This document shows positions 55,628 to 64,000 of a stretch of DNA of 64,000 nucleotides, one piece after another. Source of the stretch: Pseudoalteromonas rubra. GTDB lineage: Bacteria > Pseudomonadota > Gammaproteobacteria > Enterobacterales > Alteromonadaceae. The DNA is taken from the NCBI RefSeq assembly GCF_001482385.1, contig NZ_CP013612.1, forward strand, positions 124,001-188,000, read 5' to 3'. The first letter of the stretch is position 1, and each line of letters begins with the position of its first letter. The position numbers and the translations under genes were made by a program. The notes below the pieces were generated by a model. The model saw only the letters and a list, made by a program, of their open reading frames with translations. It ran no database searches and was not told the DNA's origin.

Positions 55628-56674
55628 ATGCATTTTTTAGAGATTGATGGCGCACAGGGAGAGGGCGGCGGGCAAGTGTTACGAACCGCGCTTTCTTTGT
55701 CGATACTGACTAATACACCAATTGAGCTCAACAACATCAGAGCAAATAGAAGCAGGCCGGGGCTGTTGCGTCAGCATCTTACTTCTGTGAAGGCTGCGCA
55801 GCAAATTTGTGATGCTACGACAGAAGGGGTTGAACTGGGGGCGAGCCGGATCCGATTTACACCAGGAAAAGTAAAAGCAGGAGTATATCATTTTGCGATA
55901 GGGACCGCTGGCAGTACGGTGTTGGTATGCCAGACCATTCTGCCAGTATTGGCCTTAGCGGATGGACCCTCAAGTGTCACCTTTGAAGGGGGAACACACA
56001 ATGGTATGTCACCCTCACTGTGCTTTTTTAAAGAGTCTTACCTGCCGGTCTTGAGGGAGATGGGGGTAATCAGTCAGACGCAAACCCGCACTCTTGGCTT
56101 TTACCCAGCTGGTGGCGGTCACTGGCAACTGACGATTGAGCCTGCAGCGGCTTTTAAGCCTGTGGTATTAACGAGCACGGACGGCCAGGTTGAGTTGAGT
56201 CAGGCGCGTTGTGGCTTTAAGGCACTTATGAGTGATTTACCAGACTCTATCGGTCAGAAGGAAATTGCGGCGGCACGAAAAGCGCTGGGTTGGCAAGATG
56301 CTGCAAGTAACGTTGAGCAACATCAAACAAATGGTCGGGGCAATAGTTTCCAGGTCAAGATCAAAGGTGACCACAATACTTGTGTGTTCGAGCAAACAGG
56401 TGAGCTTGGGGTTTCAGCAGAGCGGGTGGCCAAGCGTTGTGCGGGCAGGGTTAAGCAGTTTTTAAGATCCGGTGCGGCAGTTGATGCCTATCTGGCGGAT
56501 CAGCTCTTAGTGCCAATGGCGTTAGCGGGTGGAGGAGAATTTACCACCACAGAGCCAAGTTTGCACACCAGAACTAATATCACTGTGATCAGACAATTTT
56601 TGGACATTGATATCGATGTACAACAAGAGACAGAGACGCGCTGGAAGATTGTGGTTGGGACCAAATCCAGTTGA
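55628..56674 (+). CDS. rtcA: RtcA, RNA 3'-terminal phosphate cyclase
   Basis: A 348-residue enzyme that uses ATP to make 2',3'-cyclic phosphate ends. Seen motifs: IDGAQGEGGGQVLRTALSLS at the N-terminus, RSRPGLLRQHLTSVKA, FEGGTHNGMSPSLCFFKES, and the adenylation histidine (H313) in EPSLHTRTNITVI. AGGAGAG precedes the ATG. Second gene of the RNA repair operon. Confidence 0.95.
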   Translation: MHFLEIDGAQGEGGGQVLRTALSLSILTNTPIELNNIRANRSRPGLLRQHLTSVKAAQQICDATTEGVELGASRIRFTPGKVKAGVYHFAIGTAGSTVLVCQTILPVLALADGPSSVTFEGGTHNGMSPSLCFFKESYLPVLREMGVISQTQTRTLGFYPAGGGHWQLTIEPAAAFKPVVLTSTDGQVELSQARCGFKALMSDLPDSIGQKEIAAARKALGWQDAASNVEQHQTNGRGNSFQVKIKGDHNTCVFEQTGELGVSAERVAKRCAGRVKQFLRSGAAVDAYLADQLLVPMALAGGGEFTTTEPSLHTRTNITVIRQFLDIDIDVQQETETRWKIVVGTKSS

Positions 56675-56742
56675 TGCAATGACAAGCGCGTGTCTTGCGA
56701 ACAGCTCTAAAGAGTAGGTCGACGTAAAGTAGGAAGTAAGTA

Positions 56743-57588
56743 ATGATACTAGGCAGAGCCGATAACAAGGGTAATGAACAACATCTGGTTACAACAGCAA
56801 TAAATGCGGATATCCACGCCGAGATAATGCGCCGTATTGTCGCAGCGGAACAAGAACACGATGTCAAAGTGCTATTCGCCGTTGAGTCCGGAAGCCGGGC
56901 ATGGGGGTTTGCGAGCCCAAACAGTGATTATGACGTGCGCTTTATATACGCGCATAAGAAAGCGTGGTATTTGTCTGTCGACCTTGAAGAGCGTCGGGAT
57001 GTGATTGAGTACCCCATCGTGGATGAAATTGATATCAATGGGTGGGACATCAGGAAGGCACTTAAACTTTTCTGGAAGTCGAACCCGACATTGATTGAAT
57101 GGTTACAGTCGCCGATTGTTTATGTAGATGATGGTCACTTTGCGTCAGCTGCCAGGGCGCTGTTGCCCCATATTGCTTCGTCTCATAAAGGTATTTACCA
57201 TTATCTGAATATGGCGAAAGGGAATTACCGTGGTTACTTACAAACGGCAAAGGTGCCGTTGAAGAAGTATTTTTATGTACTCAGACCGCTATTAGCAATC
57301 AAGTGGCTGGAGGCCTACGATGAACCTGCACCTATTGAGTTTGAGGTACTGAGAAGACTGATTGCGGACAATCCGGTGCTGGATAATGCGCTCTCAGAAT
57401 TGGTAGAGAAGAAGCGTATGAGCGAGGAAAAAGTGATGGGGCCCGCAATACCAGTGATCAATGCGTTTATTGAATCGGAGCTGGCTCGTCACAAAGCATT
57501 TTCGGCAGGCAATAGAAAGCGTGAAGTGAATTACGATGCGTTGAACGAGTTGTTGCGCGCAACTTTAAACAGGCTCGAATACCGATGA
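56743..57588 (+). CDS. rlaP: RlaP-type nucleotidyltransferase of the RNA repair operon
   Basis: A 281-residue member of the DNA polymerase beta superfamily (PF10127, RNA ligase-associated protein). The active site reads GSRAWGFASPNSDYDVRFIY, with Gly50-Ser51 and the metal-binding Asp62 and Asp64. The helical C-terminal half (ALKLFWKSNPTLIEWLQSPIVY ... KYFYVLRPLLAIKWLE) is family-typical. It follows rtcA by 68 bases with AGGAAG before the ATG. Members often sit with rtcB, but their substrate, perhaps an RNA end or tRNA, is not settled. Confidence 0.85.
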   Translation: MILGRADNKGNEQHLVTTAINADIHAEIMRRIVAAEQEHDVKVLFAVESGSRAWGFASPNSDYDVRFIYAHKKAWYLSVDLEERRDVIEYPIVDEIDINGWDIRKALKLFWKSNPTLIEWLQSPIVYVDDGHFASAARALLPHIASSHKGIYHYLNMAKGNYRGYLQTAKVPLKKYFYVLRPLLAIKWLEAYDEPAPIEFEVLRRLIADNPVLDNALSELVEKKRMSEEKVMGPAIPVINAFIESELARHKAFSAGNRKREVNYDALNELLRATLNRLEYR

Positions 57589-57734
57589 CGTATGGTGAAC
57601 ACACATTTGGCTCTGGTAACTTCAGCAGGTATTCTTTTACTTGAGACTGTGTCTCGCATTTAGCTCGTGGGGTGTCGCACCGGGTTTTCCTGCTATGCTT
57701 TGAAAGTTAGGGCAGTTGCGGGAGCGGATGTTTG

Positions 57735-59750
57735 ATGCTGATACGGTGTGTGATCTGGGTAGGGTTATTGATTAGCAATGCGGTATTGGCTGCATCATTT
57801 ACAGAAGCGGAGTTTGAACAGATAAGGGCAGAGATCCGCACCACGTCAGCGCAGTCACCGCTGGTTGCGATCAAAGTTACCGACGAGATGCTTGCCAGGC
57901 ACGATAAGCAACTTTCAACCAGACAAAAAATCAGGCTGCTGTATGGCAAAGCCTGGTTTCAGATCCAGACCGACAACATAGAAGAAGCCATTGTGACGCT
58001 GTCTCAGTGCAAAAACATGAGCGCAGAAGTGTCAGATCCTACCATTTTGTTTAGTTATTACAGTTTGACAGCCGGTGCGCTTACTCGGATGAGTATGTAT
58101 GAGCGGGCGCTGGAAAACTACCTTGAAAGTTACCGGCTTGCCAGCCTGATGGACACTGAACTGTATCTCAGACAAACCGAAAACAACATTGGCAATGTGT
58201 ATCTAAAGCTGGGCCGTTTTACGGATGCCAGGGTCTACTTCGAACGTTTTTATAAAGACGCCAGAGACAGAGAGTTACCGCAACAAATGGGCGTCGGACT
58301 AAATAACCTCGGAGAGGCTTACTTTGGTCTGGGAGAGTTTGATAAAGCTCTTGAATTGCATACCAACAGCCTTGCTCTCAGGGAGGAACACAACCTGACT
58401 TATCACAGCTCCTGGTCTCACCATAATTTAGGCAAAACGTACTTAGCGTTGGATAAACCGGAGTTGGCAAAGCAGCATCTGATTGCCGCGGTTGAACTGC
58501 GTAAACAGAGCAACGCAGAGGCAGACAGCATTGGTCCTCAGATTGAACTTGTCAGATTGAAAATTGCGCAAGGTTCAAAAGAAGATCTGGTCTCCTTGCT
58601 CAATGAAGTCATCGCATTGAGTGACAAATATGAGCGATTTCAGGAAAAAGTTGACGCATACCAGCTGCTGGTTGACTACTATCAGCAGATCCAGGATTGG
58701 AAAAGTGCGTTACAGGCTGCGGATTTGTACATGCAGAGCAAATTTGATTTCCTGCAAAGACAGGCTGAAACCGGTGTGGCATTTTACGCAGCTCAAATGA
58801 ACCTGGCGATGAAAGAGCGGGATATTGCAAAGCTGACGCAAGAAAATGCGGTGTATCAGCTTCATACCCAGGCGGCGAAAGACCAACTGGTTTTAGTGCT
58901 GATAGCCGCGATAATCATTGTTGTGTTGATCTTGTACTTTATGCGCAGAATAAAGGCAAAAAATCAGGCATTAACAGAAACCCTGCAAAATCTGAAAGCA
59001 ACCCAAAAGCAGTTACTGGAATCTGAGAAAATGTCAGCGATGACCACACTGGTGTCCGGGATGGCGCATCAGTTGAATACGCCACTGGGGCTGGTGGTTA
59101 CTTCTGCATCTTGCCTTGAAGATAAGCTAAAAGAAATTAGCTCCTTACTGAGTGATCAAAAACTCAGTGCCGGGCAGTTGAAAGCATTTCTGGAAGAAGC
59201 CTCAGAGATGCTCACTTTGACGGCAAACAACTCCAGTCGGGCAGCGGAACTCATAGCGCGTTTTAAAATGGTTGCTGCAACGCTCGATTCGAGTGAAGCG
59301 GTACACTTCGATGTGCTGGAATACCTTAAGCAGCGCGCTGAGTTGATAGTTCAGAGCCTTGATAAGCCAACAGAGTTGGATGTATTTGGCGAGTCTGTTC
59401 AGTTATATTCTCATCCTGAAACTCTGCTCAAAGTTGTGTCTCAGCTAGTAAATAACTCCTGCTCACATGGGTTTATCAACCAGGCCAGTGGCAACATTTC
59501 GATAGAAATCATAGACGAAGGTGAAGTCATTAAATTGGTTTATCAGGATAATGGGGTGGGGATCAGTGAAACTGCTCAGCAGCAAATGTTCGACCCATTT
59601 TATACCAGCCAGCTCGGGCAAGGTAAGCTGGGCCTTGGGTTGAATATTGTGTATAACTCCGTGGTACAGGTGCTAAAAGGCGAAATAAGCTATGTACACC
59701 AAAGTGGTGGTGCCAAATTTGTCATTTTGATCCCAAAAACGCAGACTTAA
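57735..59750 (+). CDS. TPR-containing sensor histidine kinase
   Basis: A 671-residue protein with a signal peptide (LIRCVIWVGLLISNAVLAA), a periplasmic array of TPR-type helical repeats (about 60-370, e.g. MGVGLNNLGEAYFGLGEFDKALELH), one transmembrane helix (LVLVLIAAIIIVVLILYFM, about 393-411), a coiled coil, then a kinase core. The phosphorylated His445 lies in SGMAHQLNTPLG; the residue after His is Gln where Glu is usual. N-box QLVNNSCSHGF and G-box GQGKLGLGLN are present. No response regulator gene is adjacent. The ATG at 57735 is preferred over the TTG at 57732. Confidence 0.85.
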   Translation: MLIRCVIWVGLLISNAVLAASFTEAEFEQIRAEIRTTSAQSPLVAIKVTDEMLARHDKQLSTRQKIRLLYGKAWFQIQTDNIEEAIVTLSQCKNMSAEVSDPTILFSYYSLTAGALTRMSMYERALENYLESYRLASLMDTELYLRQTENNIGNVYLKLGRFTDARVYFERFYKDARDRELPQQMGVGLNNLGEAYFGLGEFDKALELHTNSLALREEHNLTYHSSWSHHNLGKTYLALDKPELAKQHLIAAVELRKQSNAEADSIGPQIELVRLKIAQGSKEDLVSLLNEVIALSDKYERFQEKVDAYQLLVDYYQQIQDWKSALQAADLYMQSKFDFLQRQAETGVAFYAAQMNLAMKERDIAKLTQENAVYQLHTQAAKDQLVLVLIAAIIIVVLILYFMRRIKAKNQALTETLQNLKATQKQLLESEKMSAMTTLVSGMAHQLNTPLGLVVTSASCLEDKLKEISSLLSDQKLSAGQLKAFLEEASEMLTLTANNSSRAAELIARFKMVAATLDSSEAVHFDVLEYLKQRAELIVQSLDKPTELDVFGESVQLYSHPETLLKVVSQLVNNSCSHGFINQASGNISIEIIDEGEVIKLVYQDNGVGISETAQQQMFDPFYTSQLGQGKLGLGLNIVYNSVVQVLKGEISYVHQSGGAKFVILIPKTQT

Positions 59751-60086
59751 AATCTGCCTTACAGTGGCATTTCGTTGCATGCGCTGCCAAAAGTGTGCCT
59801 ATGAGCCTTCTCTTCTGTTAGTTCTTCTCTGCCTGGTCAGTCGTAAGGTCCCGCAAATTCATCATTATAGGGCTGCCGAAGTCTATTAGTGACTCAATTC
59901 AATGTCTGTCAATCTTTAGTGTTTATGTAATGGCATCGGGGTTATCAGCTTAAACTGCTGAGTGTAATAAATGAGCATTTTTATATTTCAGTATGTTTAC
60001 ACTTGGGGAGTTGTCTCAAATTAATTAACAAGGAATAAATGTTTGAGCGAAATTTTAAACACTCATAAACAACTGAAGGAAACACT
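59751..60086. other. 336-base gap without a gene
   Basis: No convincing open frame or RNA gene on either strand; the 70-aa minus-strand frame here looks accidental. The AT-rich half next to the peptidase gene probably holds its promoter. No strong terminator seen after the kinase. Confidence 0.5.
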
Positions 60087-62315
60087 ATGAAAAAGAACTT
60101 ATTGGGTATGCTTCTGCTGAGCACAATAAGCGTAGCGGCCACGGCACATAGCGACCCACACGTAGCAAATATCCAGGTATCTCCGGCCGACAATCACACT
60201 TTATCAACTTATCAGCTCGCCTTTTCCAGCGAAGCCCAAAAAGCGGAATATTTATCCCGGTTTCATACTGCTGTTCTGCAAGTGGCTAATAGTTATTTGG
60301 TGCTTTCTCTCACTCAGCAGGAGTTTGCTGAGTTACATAGTGCCGGTGCACTTATTTTTTCAAAGCCAGGCGAAAGCAATCTGCCAGAAGCCGCAGTGCA
60401 GGGGGCGATTAGCCGTGCGCAAAGCCCCGTGCAGGAGTCCGGGATTCCGAACTTTTCGTGTTACCCCACTTTGGCTGAAACACAACGAATGGCACAGACA
60501 CTGGCGCAAACTTACCCCGATTTTGTCGAATTGAAGCATATCGGACCTTCCTGGGAGAAAAGCCAGGGGCTTGGAGGTCACGACTTGACCGTCCTGGTAT
60601 TGAAAAATAAAAAGAAAAATAAATGGCGTAAGCGTCCGGCGTTGTACATGCAGGGCGCTTTGCATGCCCGTGAATACACACCCGGGGCAACCACATTGAA
60701 ATTTGCCCAGTACTTACTTGAAAACCGTGAGACTAATGCCGACGTTAACTGGATCCTGAACCAGCGCGAAATCCACATCCTGCTCATTGCAAATCCAGAC
60801 GGTCGGGTACTTGCGGAGCAAGGGCAATTCTGGCGCAAGAACACCAATACAGCATATTGCGCACTGGATGAGACATTACGTGGTGTTGACCTTAATCGTA
60901 ACTTCGATTTTGCCTGGGCTTCCCCCATTGGCGGTTCGACAGATGACCAATGTGCAGCTACCTTTCATGGGCCGAGCCCCGCATCTGAGCCTGAAACACA
61001 GGCAATTCAAGCCTATCTCCATGAGCTGTTTAAAGACCGCCGCGGCGATCTACTGACCGATCCTGCACCACTCAATACCCAGGGAGTCTTTTTGGATCTG
61101 CATAGCTTCAGCCGTTTTGTGATGTGGCCCTGGTCGAGTGAGCTAACGCCGAGCCCTAACGCGGATCAATTGTCGATGATGGGTCATAGAATGGCGGCTT
61201 ATAACGGGTACTGGGCGTTCCAGACTCAGGAGATATTTAAAGCCGGAGGTAGTGCTGATGGATATGCATATGGGCAGCTTGGTATTGCATCCTTTACTTT
61301 TGAATTAGGCAATGAGTTCTTTGAAAGTTGCGCCAACTTTGAAGGAGAGATCTTTCCAAACAACCTGAATGCACTGATTTACGCGGCTAAAGTTGCAAAG
61401 CGACCTTATAAACTACCTGCTGGCCCGCAGTTTTTTGATTTGCGCTTGAAGGGGGCTGGAGAAGAAGCGGTGCCTGCTGGTACGCCTGTGGAGATAATTG
61501 CTACTGTTGCAGATGATCTTTTTGGTCCTTCGCTGACAGGTCAGCTACCACCCAGCCAGGCAATCAGCAAAGTCGAATTGACCATCAAGAAAAAGGGCAA
61601 ACGTGGCAGGAAACGCATCCTATTGCCAGCAGCCGATGGGGCATTTGATACGGTGAGTGAATCACTCAATTATACGCTGGACACACATCGTTGGCGTAAT
61701 GGTCGCTATACATTGACCCTTCGTGCCCAGGACGCATCCGGCCAGTGGGGCCCTAAATATGCGAAATTCCTGACAATAGACAATGAGGCTATGCCTGGCA
61801 CTCAGTCGCCTGTGGCTGACTTTATCGCTGATTGTCGAAAAGGCATTTGTGGTTTTGATGGCTCTGTAACGCAGGACGATCGCGATTCACTGACATACAC
61901 CTGGGTGTTGCAAGGCGGCCAGTTCTTTAGGGTATTCCATGGTGAGCAGGTTGAAATAGAGTATACCTTGGCTGGCGATTACCAACTGACGCTGCAGGTT
62001 GATGATAGCCATGGTAATCGTGATGTGAAAGTCGTTCCGCTTGAACTGGATGGTGTCATTCCCCCTGTTACGCAGTTCAGCTATCAGTGTACTGGTTTGA
62101 TCTGTGAGTTTAATTCCTCTGCTTCATACGATCCTGATGGTGAAATCGTAGAGCGTTTGTGGCGTATGGGGAACGAGCCTTATATATCGGGTGCTGAGAC
62201 GGTTGTGCATACTTTCCCTGCACCAGGTGAATACATTGTGGTGTTTGTCGCGATAGATAATGATGGCCAATTCAGTCAGGTAGCGCAGACTATTCAAGTA
62301 ACTAGCAATGAATAA
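60087..62315 (+). CDS. secreted M14 zinc carboxypeptidase with PKD-like C-terminal domains
   Basis: A 742-residue exoenzyme. After a signal peptide (1-20) and a propeptide-like region, the M14 domain (about 135-450) shows the zinc ligands His193 and Glu196 (ALHAREYTPG), His339 (DLHSFSRFV), substrate-binding VDLNRNFDFAW, and the general base Glu406 (FTFELGNEFF). Then come an unassigned beta domain (about 465-565) and two PKD-like domains (about 572-742: VADFIADCRKGICGFDGS and FSYQCTGLICEFNSSASYDPDG), each with a Cys pair. PKD domains often help such enzymes bind insoluble protein substrates. Likely secreted by the type II pathway. Confidence 0.9.
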   Translation: MKKNLLGMLLLSTISVAATAHSDPHVANIQVSPADNHTLSTYQLAFSSEAQKAEYLSRFHTAVLQVANSYLVLSLTQQEFAELHSAGALIFSKPGESNLPEAAVQGAISRAQSPVQESGIPNFSCYPTLAETQRMAQTLAQTYPDFVELKHIGPSWEKSQGLGGHDLTVLVLKNKKKNKWRKRPALYMQGALHAREYTPGATTLKFAQYLLENRETNADVNWILNQREIHILLIANPDGRVLAEQGQFWRKNTNTAYCALDETLRGVDLNRNFDFAWASPIGGSTDDQCAATFHGPSPASEPETQAIQAYLHELFKDRRGDLLTDPAPLNTQGVFLDLHSFSRFVMWPWSSELTPSPNADQLSMMGHRMAAYNGYWAFQTQEIFKAGGSADGYAYGQLGIASFTFELGNEFFESCANFEGEIFPNNLNALIYAAKVAKRPYKLPAGPQFFDLRLKGAGEEAVPAGTPVEIIATVADDLFGPSLTGQLPPSQAISKVELTIKKKGKRGRKRILLPAADGAFDTVSESLNYTLDTHRWRNGRYTLTLRAQDASGQWGPKYAKFLTIDNEAMPGTQSPVADFIADCRKGICGFDGSVTQDDRDSLTYTWVLQGGQFFRVFHGEQVEIEYTLAGDYQLTLQVDDSHGNRDVKVVPLELDGVIPPVTQFSYQCTGLICEFNSSASYDPDGEIVERLWRMGNEPYISGAETVVHTFPAPGEYIVVFVAIDNDGQFSQVAQTIQVTSNE

Positions 62316-62675
62316 CTAAAACGCTAAGAGCGTGCGCCAGCGCGCTCTTTAACATGCCGTGTTAGCGCCAAAGTGACTATTGCGCTGAGGAGAGCACCTG
62401 TTCATGCGGTTCCTTCTTGCAAGGTTTCATTTGACGGTATTGATGATGGTACTGCTGAACAAGGTGAATATTATTATTGAACTGCCCCCTCTATTTTACT
62501 TACCCATAGGCACCCCATTGTGCAGAGGCAGTTTTAAATTGACTTATTACTTAATTACTCGGTATAAAGTTACAGTTTTAAATTAAACATAAACTTAACA
62601 AAAGTGTCGTTAGATTGTTGTTTTCATATACTACTTTTGCCTGCGCTAATAACCAAAAAAACAAGGAAAAAGTAG
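62316..62675. other. 360-base gap without a gene
   Basis: Apart from the terminator hairpin, no feature is supported. A 60-aa frame at 62404-62586 is AT-rich and has no ribosome site. The promoter of the following secreted-protein gene should lie in 62580-62670, but no clear -35/-10 pair was seen. Confidence 0.5.
62326..62350 (+). terminator. hairpin terminator after the peptidase gene
   Basis: A 10-bp stem (AAGAGCGTGC / GCGCGCTCTT, one G-T pair) with a 4-nt loop, ending in TTT. Confidence 0.7.
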
Positions 62676-63734
62676 ATGAAACAAAACTATAAATTAGCAC
62701 TTTGCGTGGCCGCTGGTCTGGCTGCTCAATCGGCCAATGCGGGCGAAACAACGCTTAAACTGACTAAACCTTCAGGTAACCCTAATTCACCTCAAAAAGT
62801 GCGTACTGTGAATCTGGGCTCTGTGGCAGATAGCTTGTTCTCAGACATGAGGCAGCTTGAGTTAGAAACTGAAGCGGATATTCGTCGCGATCTGAATAAC
62901 ATGAGCGCTGTAAAATACATTTATAGTGTCGATCTTGATGCAAAAAATATCTCAGCAACCTTCACGGGTACAGATAACTATAAGATCCGTCTGACAGTAG
63001 GTAACCTTGGTTTTTATACAAAAGTGAAGTTTGATGGTGTTGGCGTATTTTGCCCAAGTGTCAAAGTTGCCGTTCGTCTTGAAAACCTCAGACCTACAGT
63101 TACTTACAACTACTATACCGGCGCATTGGAAAACATTGATGTTAACTATGGCCGCGATGTAGATGTAAGCTGCTCTGGTGGCATATTGTCTTTACCTGGT
63201 GTTAGCCAGTTTGTTAATTACTTTGCTTCTAATTATGCAACCGCGAAGGCGGATGATTTGATTAAGGCAAATCTAAGACAGTTCGCTTCACTGGAAAGAC
63301 CTGGTGCGCTATTTGGTATGCAGGAAATTCTGGCGGATAGTCGGGTACGCGGTAACGTTGACGCAGCAGAGCGTTATCTGGGTATTGATATCAACAATAT
63401 CATTGGCAATCTTGTAACTGGCATGAACCTGAATGTTAGCCTAAACAGAGACGCTAACGGTTATAATAAGCACCAGGCGCACATCGGCGTATACCAGAGT
63501 GCACCGACAATTACATCCGGCTGGCGTGGACAGTTTAATGCCAGTGCACCAGGTGCGAACCGTATCAGCAAATATGCACTTAGCGGAACATGGAGCAGCA
63601 GCAGCTGGACACCGGGTGTGTTGTATAACAACCAGTTTATAGGTGCTATTGCTTACAATCGAGTCTATGGTGTTCCAAGTTACCTTGCCCAGAAACAGGT
63701 GACACTTGGCAACTGTGGTAAGGCTTGCGAGTAA
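62676..63734 (+). CDS. secreted protein of unknown function, 352 aa
   Basis: A signal peptide (MKQNYKLALCVAAGLAAQSANA) precedes a beta-rich mature part with no recognised family. Visible features: an early helix (SLFSDMRQLELETEADIRRDLNNM), two cysteines (in GVFCPSVKV and VDVSCSGG), an Asn/Tyr-rich middle and a closing NCGKACE with two more cysteines. AAGGAAAAAG precedes the ATG. It ends with a shared hairpin facing a convergent gene. Probably periplasmic or extracellular. Confidence 0.75.
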   Translation: MKQNYKLALCVAAGLAAQSANAGETTLKLTKPSGNPNSPQKVRTVNLGSVADSLFSDMRQLELETEADIRRDLNNMSAVKYIYSVDLDAKNISATFTGTDNYKIRLTVGNLGFYTKVKFDGVGVFCPSVKVAVRLENLRPTVTYNYYTGALENIDVNYGRDVDVSCSGGILSLPGVSQFVNYFASNYATAKADDLIKANLRQFASLERPGALFGMQEILADSRVRGNVDAAERYLGIDINNIIGNLVTGMNLNVSLNRDANGYNKHQAHIGVYQSAPTITSGWRGQFNASAPGANRISKYALSGTWSSSSWTPGVLYNNQFIGAIAYNRVYGVPSYLAQKQVTLGNCGKACE

Positions 63735-63745
63735 TTTTATGTATG

Positions 63746-63770
63746 GAGTAGCAGGCTGAGCCTGTTACTC
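63746..63770. terminator. bidirectional hairpin between convergent genes
   Basis: An 11-bp stem (GAGTAGCAGGC / GCCTGTTACTC, one G-T pair) with a TGA loop, overlapping the stop codon of the minus-strand gene. Confidence 0.65.
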
Positions 63771-64000
63771 TTCTATCAAGTTGGCACTATCACTTGCCGC
63801 ATAGATCCAACAGGTTTTTCCAGACTTCAGCTTAGCCTCCTGCCTGACATAATCTGCAACTTCATAGCTGTCAGCGCGTGCCAGCTCCTGCTGGGTGATA
63901 AAAAAGACGGAACCAGCTACCTGGTCGTCAGGATTGGCTGTATAGATCAAGATTGGATGGAGGGCTTTACCGCTACTTTTAAGCACCTCAGGATCTGTAA
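63765..64000 (-). CDS. gamma-glutamylcyclotransferase-like protein, 5' part beyond the window
   Basis: The open frame runs to the window edge on the minus strand (TDPEVLKSSGKALHPILIYT continues upstream of the in-frame GTG at 63986), so only the C-terminal 78 or so residues are seen. The motifs ITQQELARADSYEVADYVRQEAKL and SGKTCWIYA match the end of the bacterial GGCT/AIG2-like family, including the conserved ADxYEVxDY. The catalytic Glu lies in the DSYE region in related proteins. Small enzymes of this group release 5-oxoproline from gamma-glutamyl compounds or act on similar amides. Confidence 0.8.
   Translation of the reverse strand, partial: TDPEVLKSSGKALHPILIYTANPDDQVAGSVFFITQQELARADSYEVADYVRQEAKLKSGKTCWIYAASDSANLIEE

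Noticed and set aside
62404..62586. 60-codon plus-strand frame between the peptidase and the secreted-protein gene
   Set aside because: AT-rich, no ribosome site, hydrophobic mixture without recognisable pattern; likely chance.

Overview
The window looks like chromosome from a marine gammaproteobacterium, most likely Pseudoalteromonas or a close relative. This is inferred from the OsmC-YcaO fusion, a GlrK-like kinase, a full RtcR/RtcB/RtcA locus, very large repeat surface proteins and moderate GC. There are no rRNA or tRNA genes, no CRISPR array, no transposase and no prophage.

Layout. (1) 1-5326: the 5' part of a GlrK/QseE-type histidine kinase, three tandem secreted EF-hand proteins, a GNAT plus MFS-efflux pair divergent from a LysR regulator, and a small outer-membrane barrel. 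(2) 5521-7704: housekeeping OsmC-YcaO fusion. (3) 16664 down to 7833 (minus strand): a five-gene RiPP-like operon encoding a kinase/cyclase/ATPase fusion, a 241-aa precursor-like protein, an amidohydrolase, a PhyH-type dioxygenase and a YcaO cyclodehydratase with an N-terminal leader-binding part. The middle of this operon is visibly AT-richer than its two ends, and the composition switches inside both outer genes. (4) 17118-21587 (plus): Tat-type beta-propeller, PRMT-like methyltransferase, formyltransferase-like enzyme, two unknown small proteins and a tail-collar protein. (5) 21725-42790: a 7021-residue adhesin with 23 copies of a 104-aa Ig-like repeat, a GlyGly-CTERM-like segment, then a second signal-like segment and a C-terminal beta-barrel. 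(6) 43054-49594: O-antigen-ligase-like membrane protein, small lipoprotein and a 1458-aa collagen-like modular surface protein. (7) 49716-52298: methyltransferase, SBP_bac_3 periplasmic protein, lipoprotein. (8) 52477-57588: RNA repair locus rtcR / rtcB-rtcA-rlaP with a recognisable sigma-54 promoter and a structured leader. (9) 57735-64000: TPR histidine kinase, M14 carboxypeptidase with PKD domains, unknown secreted protein, partial gamma-glutamylcyclotransferase.

How the parts fit. The best candidate for an undescribed system is the RiPP operon of region 3, possibly together with the divergent set in region 4. Its gene content resembles the TOMM kinase/cyclase clusters known mostly from predicted genomes. 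The product cannot be read from sequence alone. Regions 5 and 6 form a surface-protein block, and region 8 is a stress-inducible RNA repair module. Composition figures are hand counts of sampled 60-base lines, not a full computation; family names rest on recognised motifs, not database searches.
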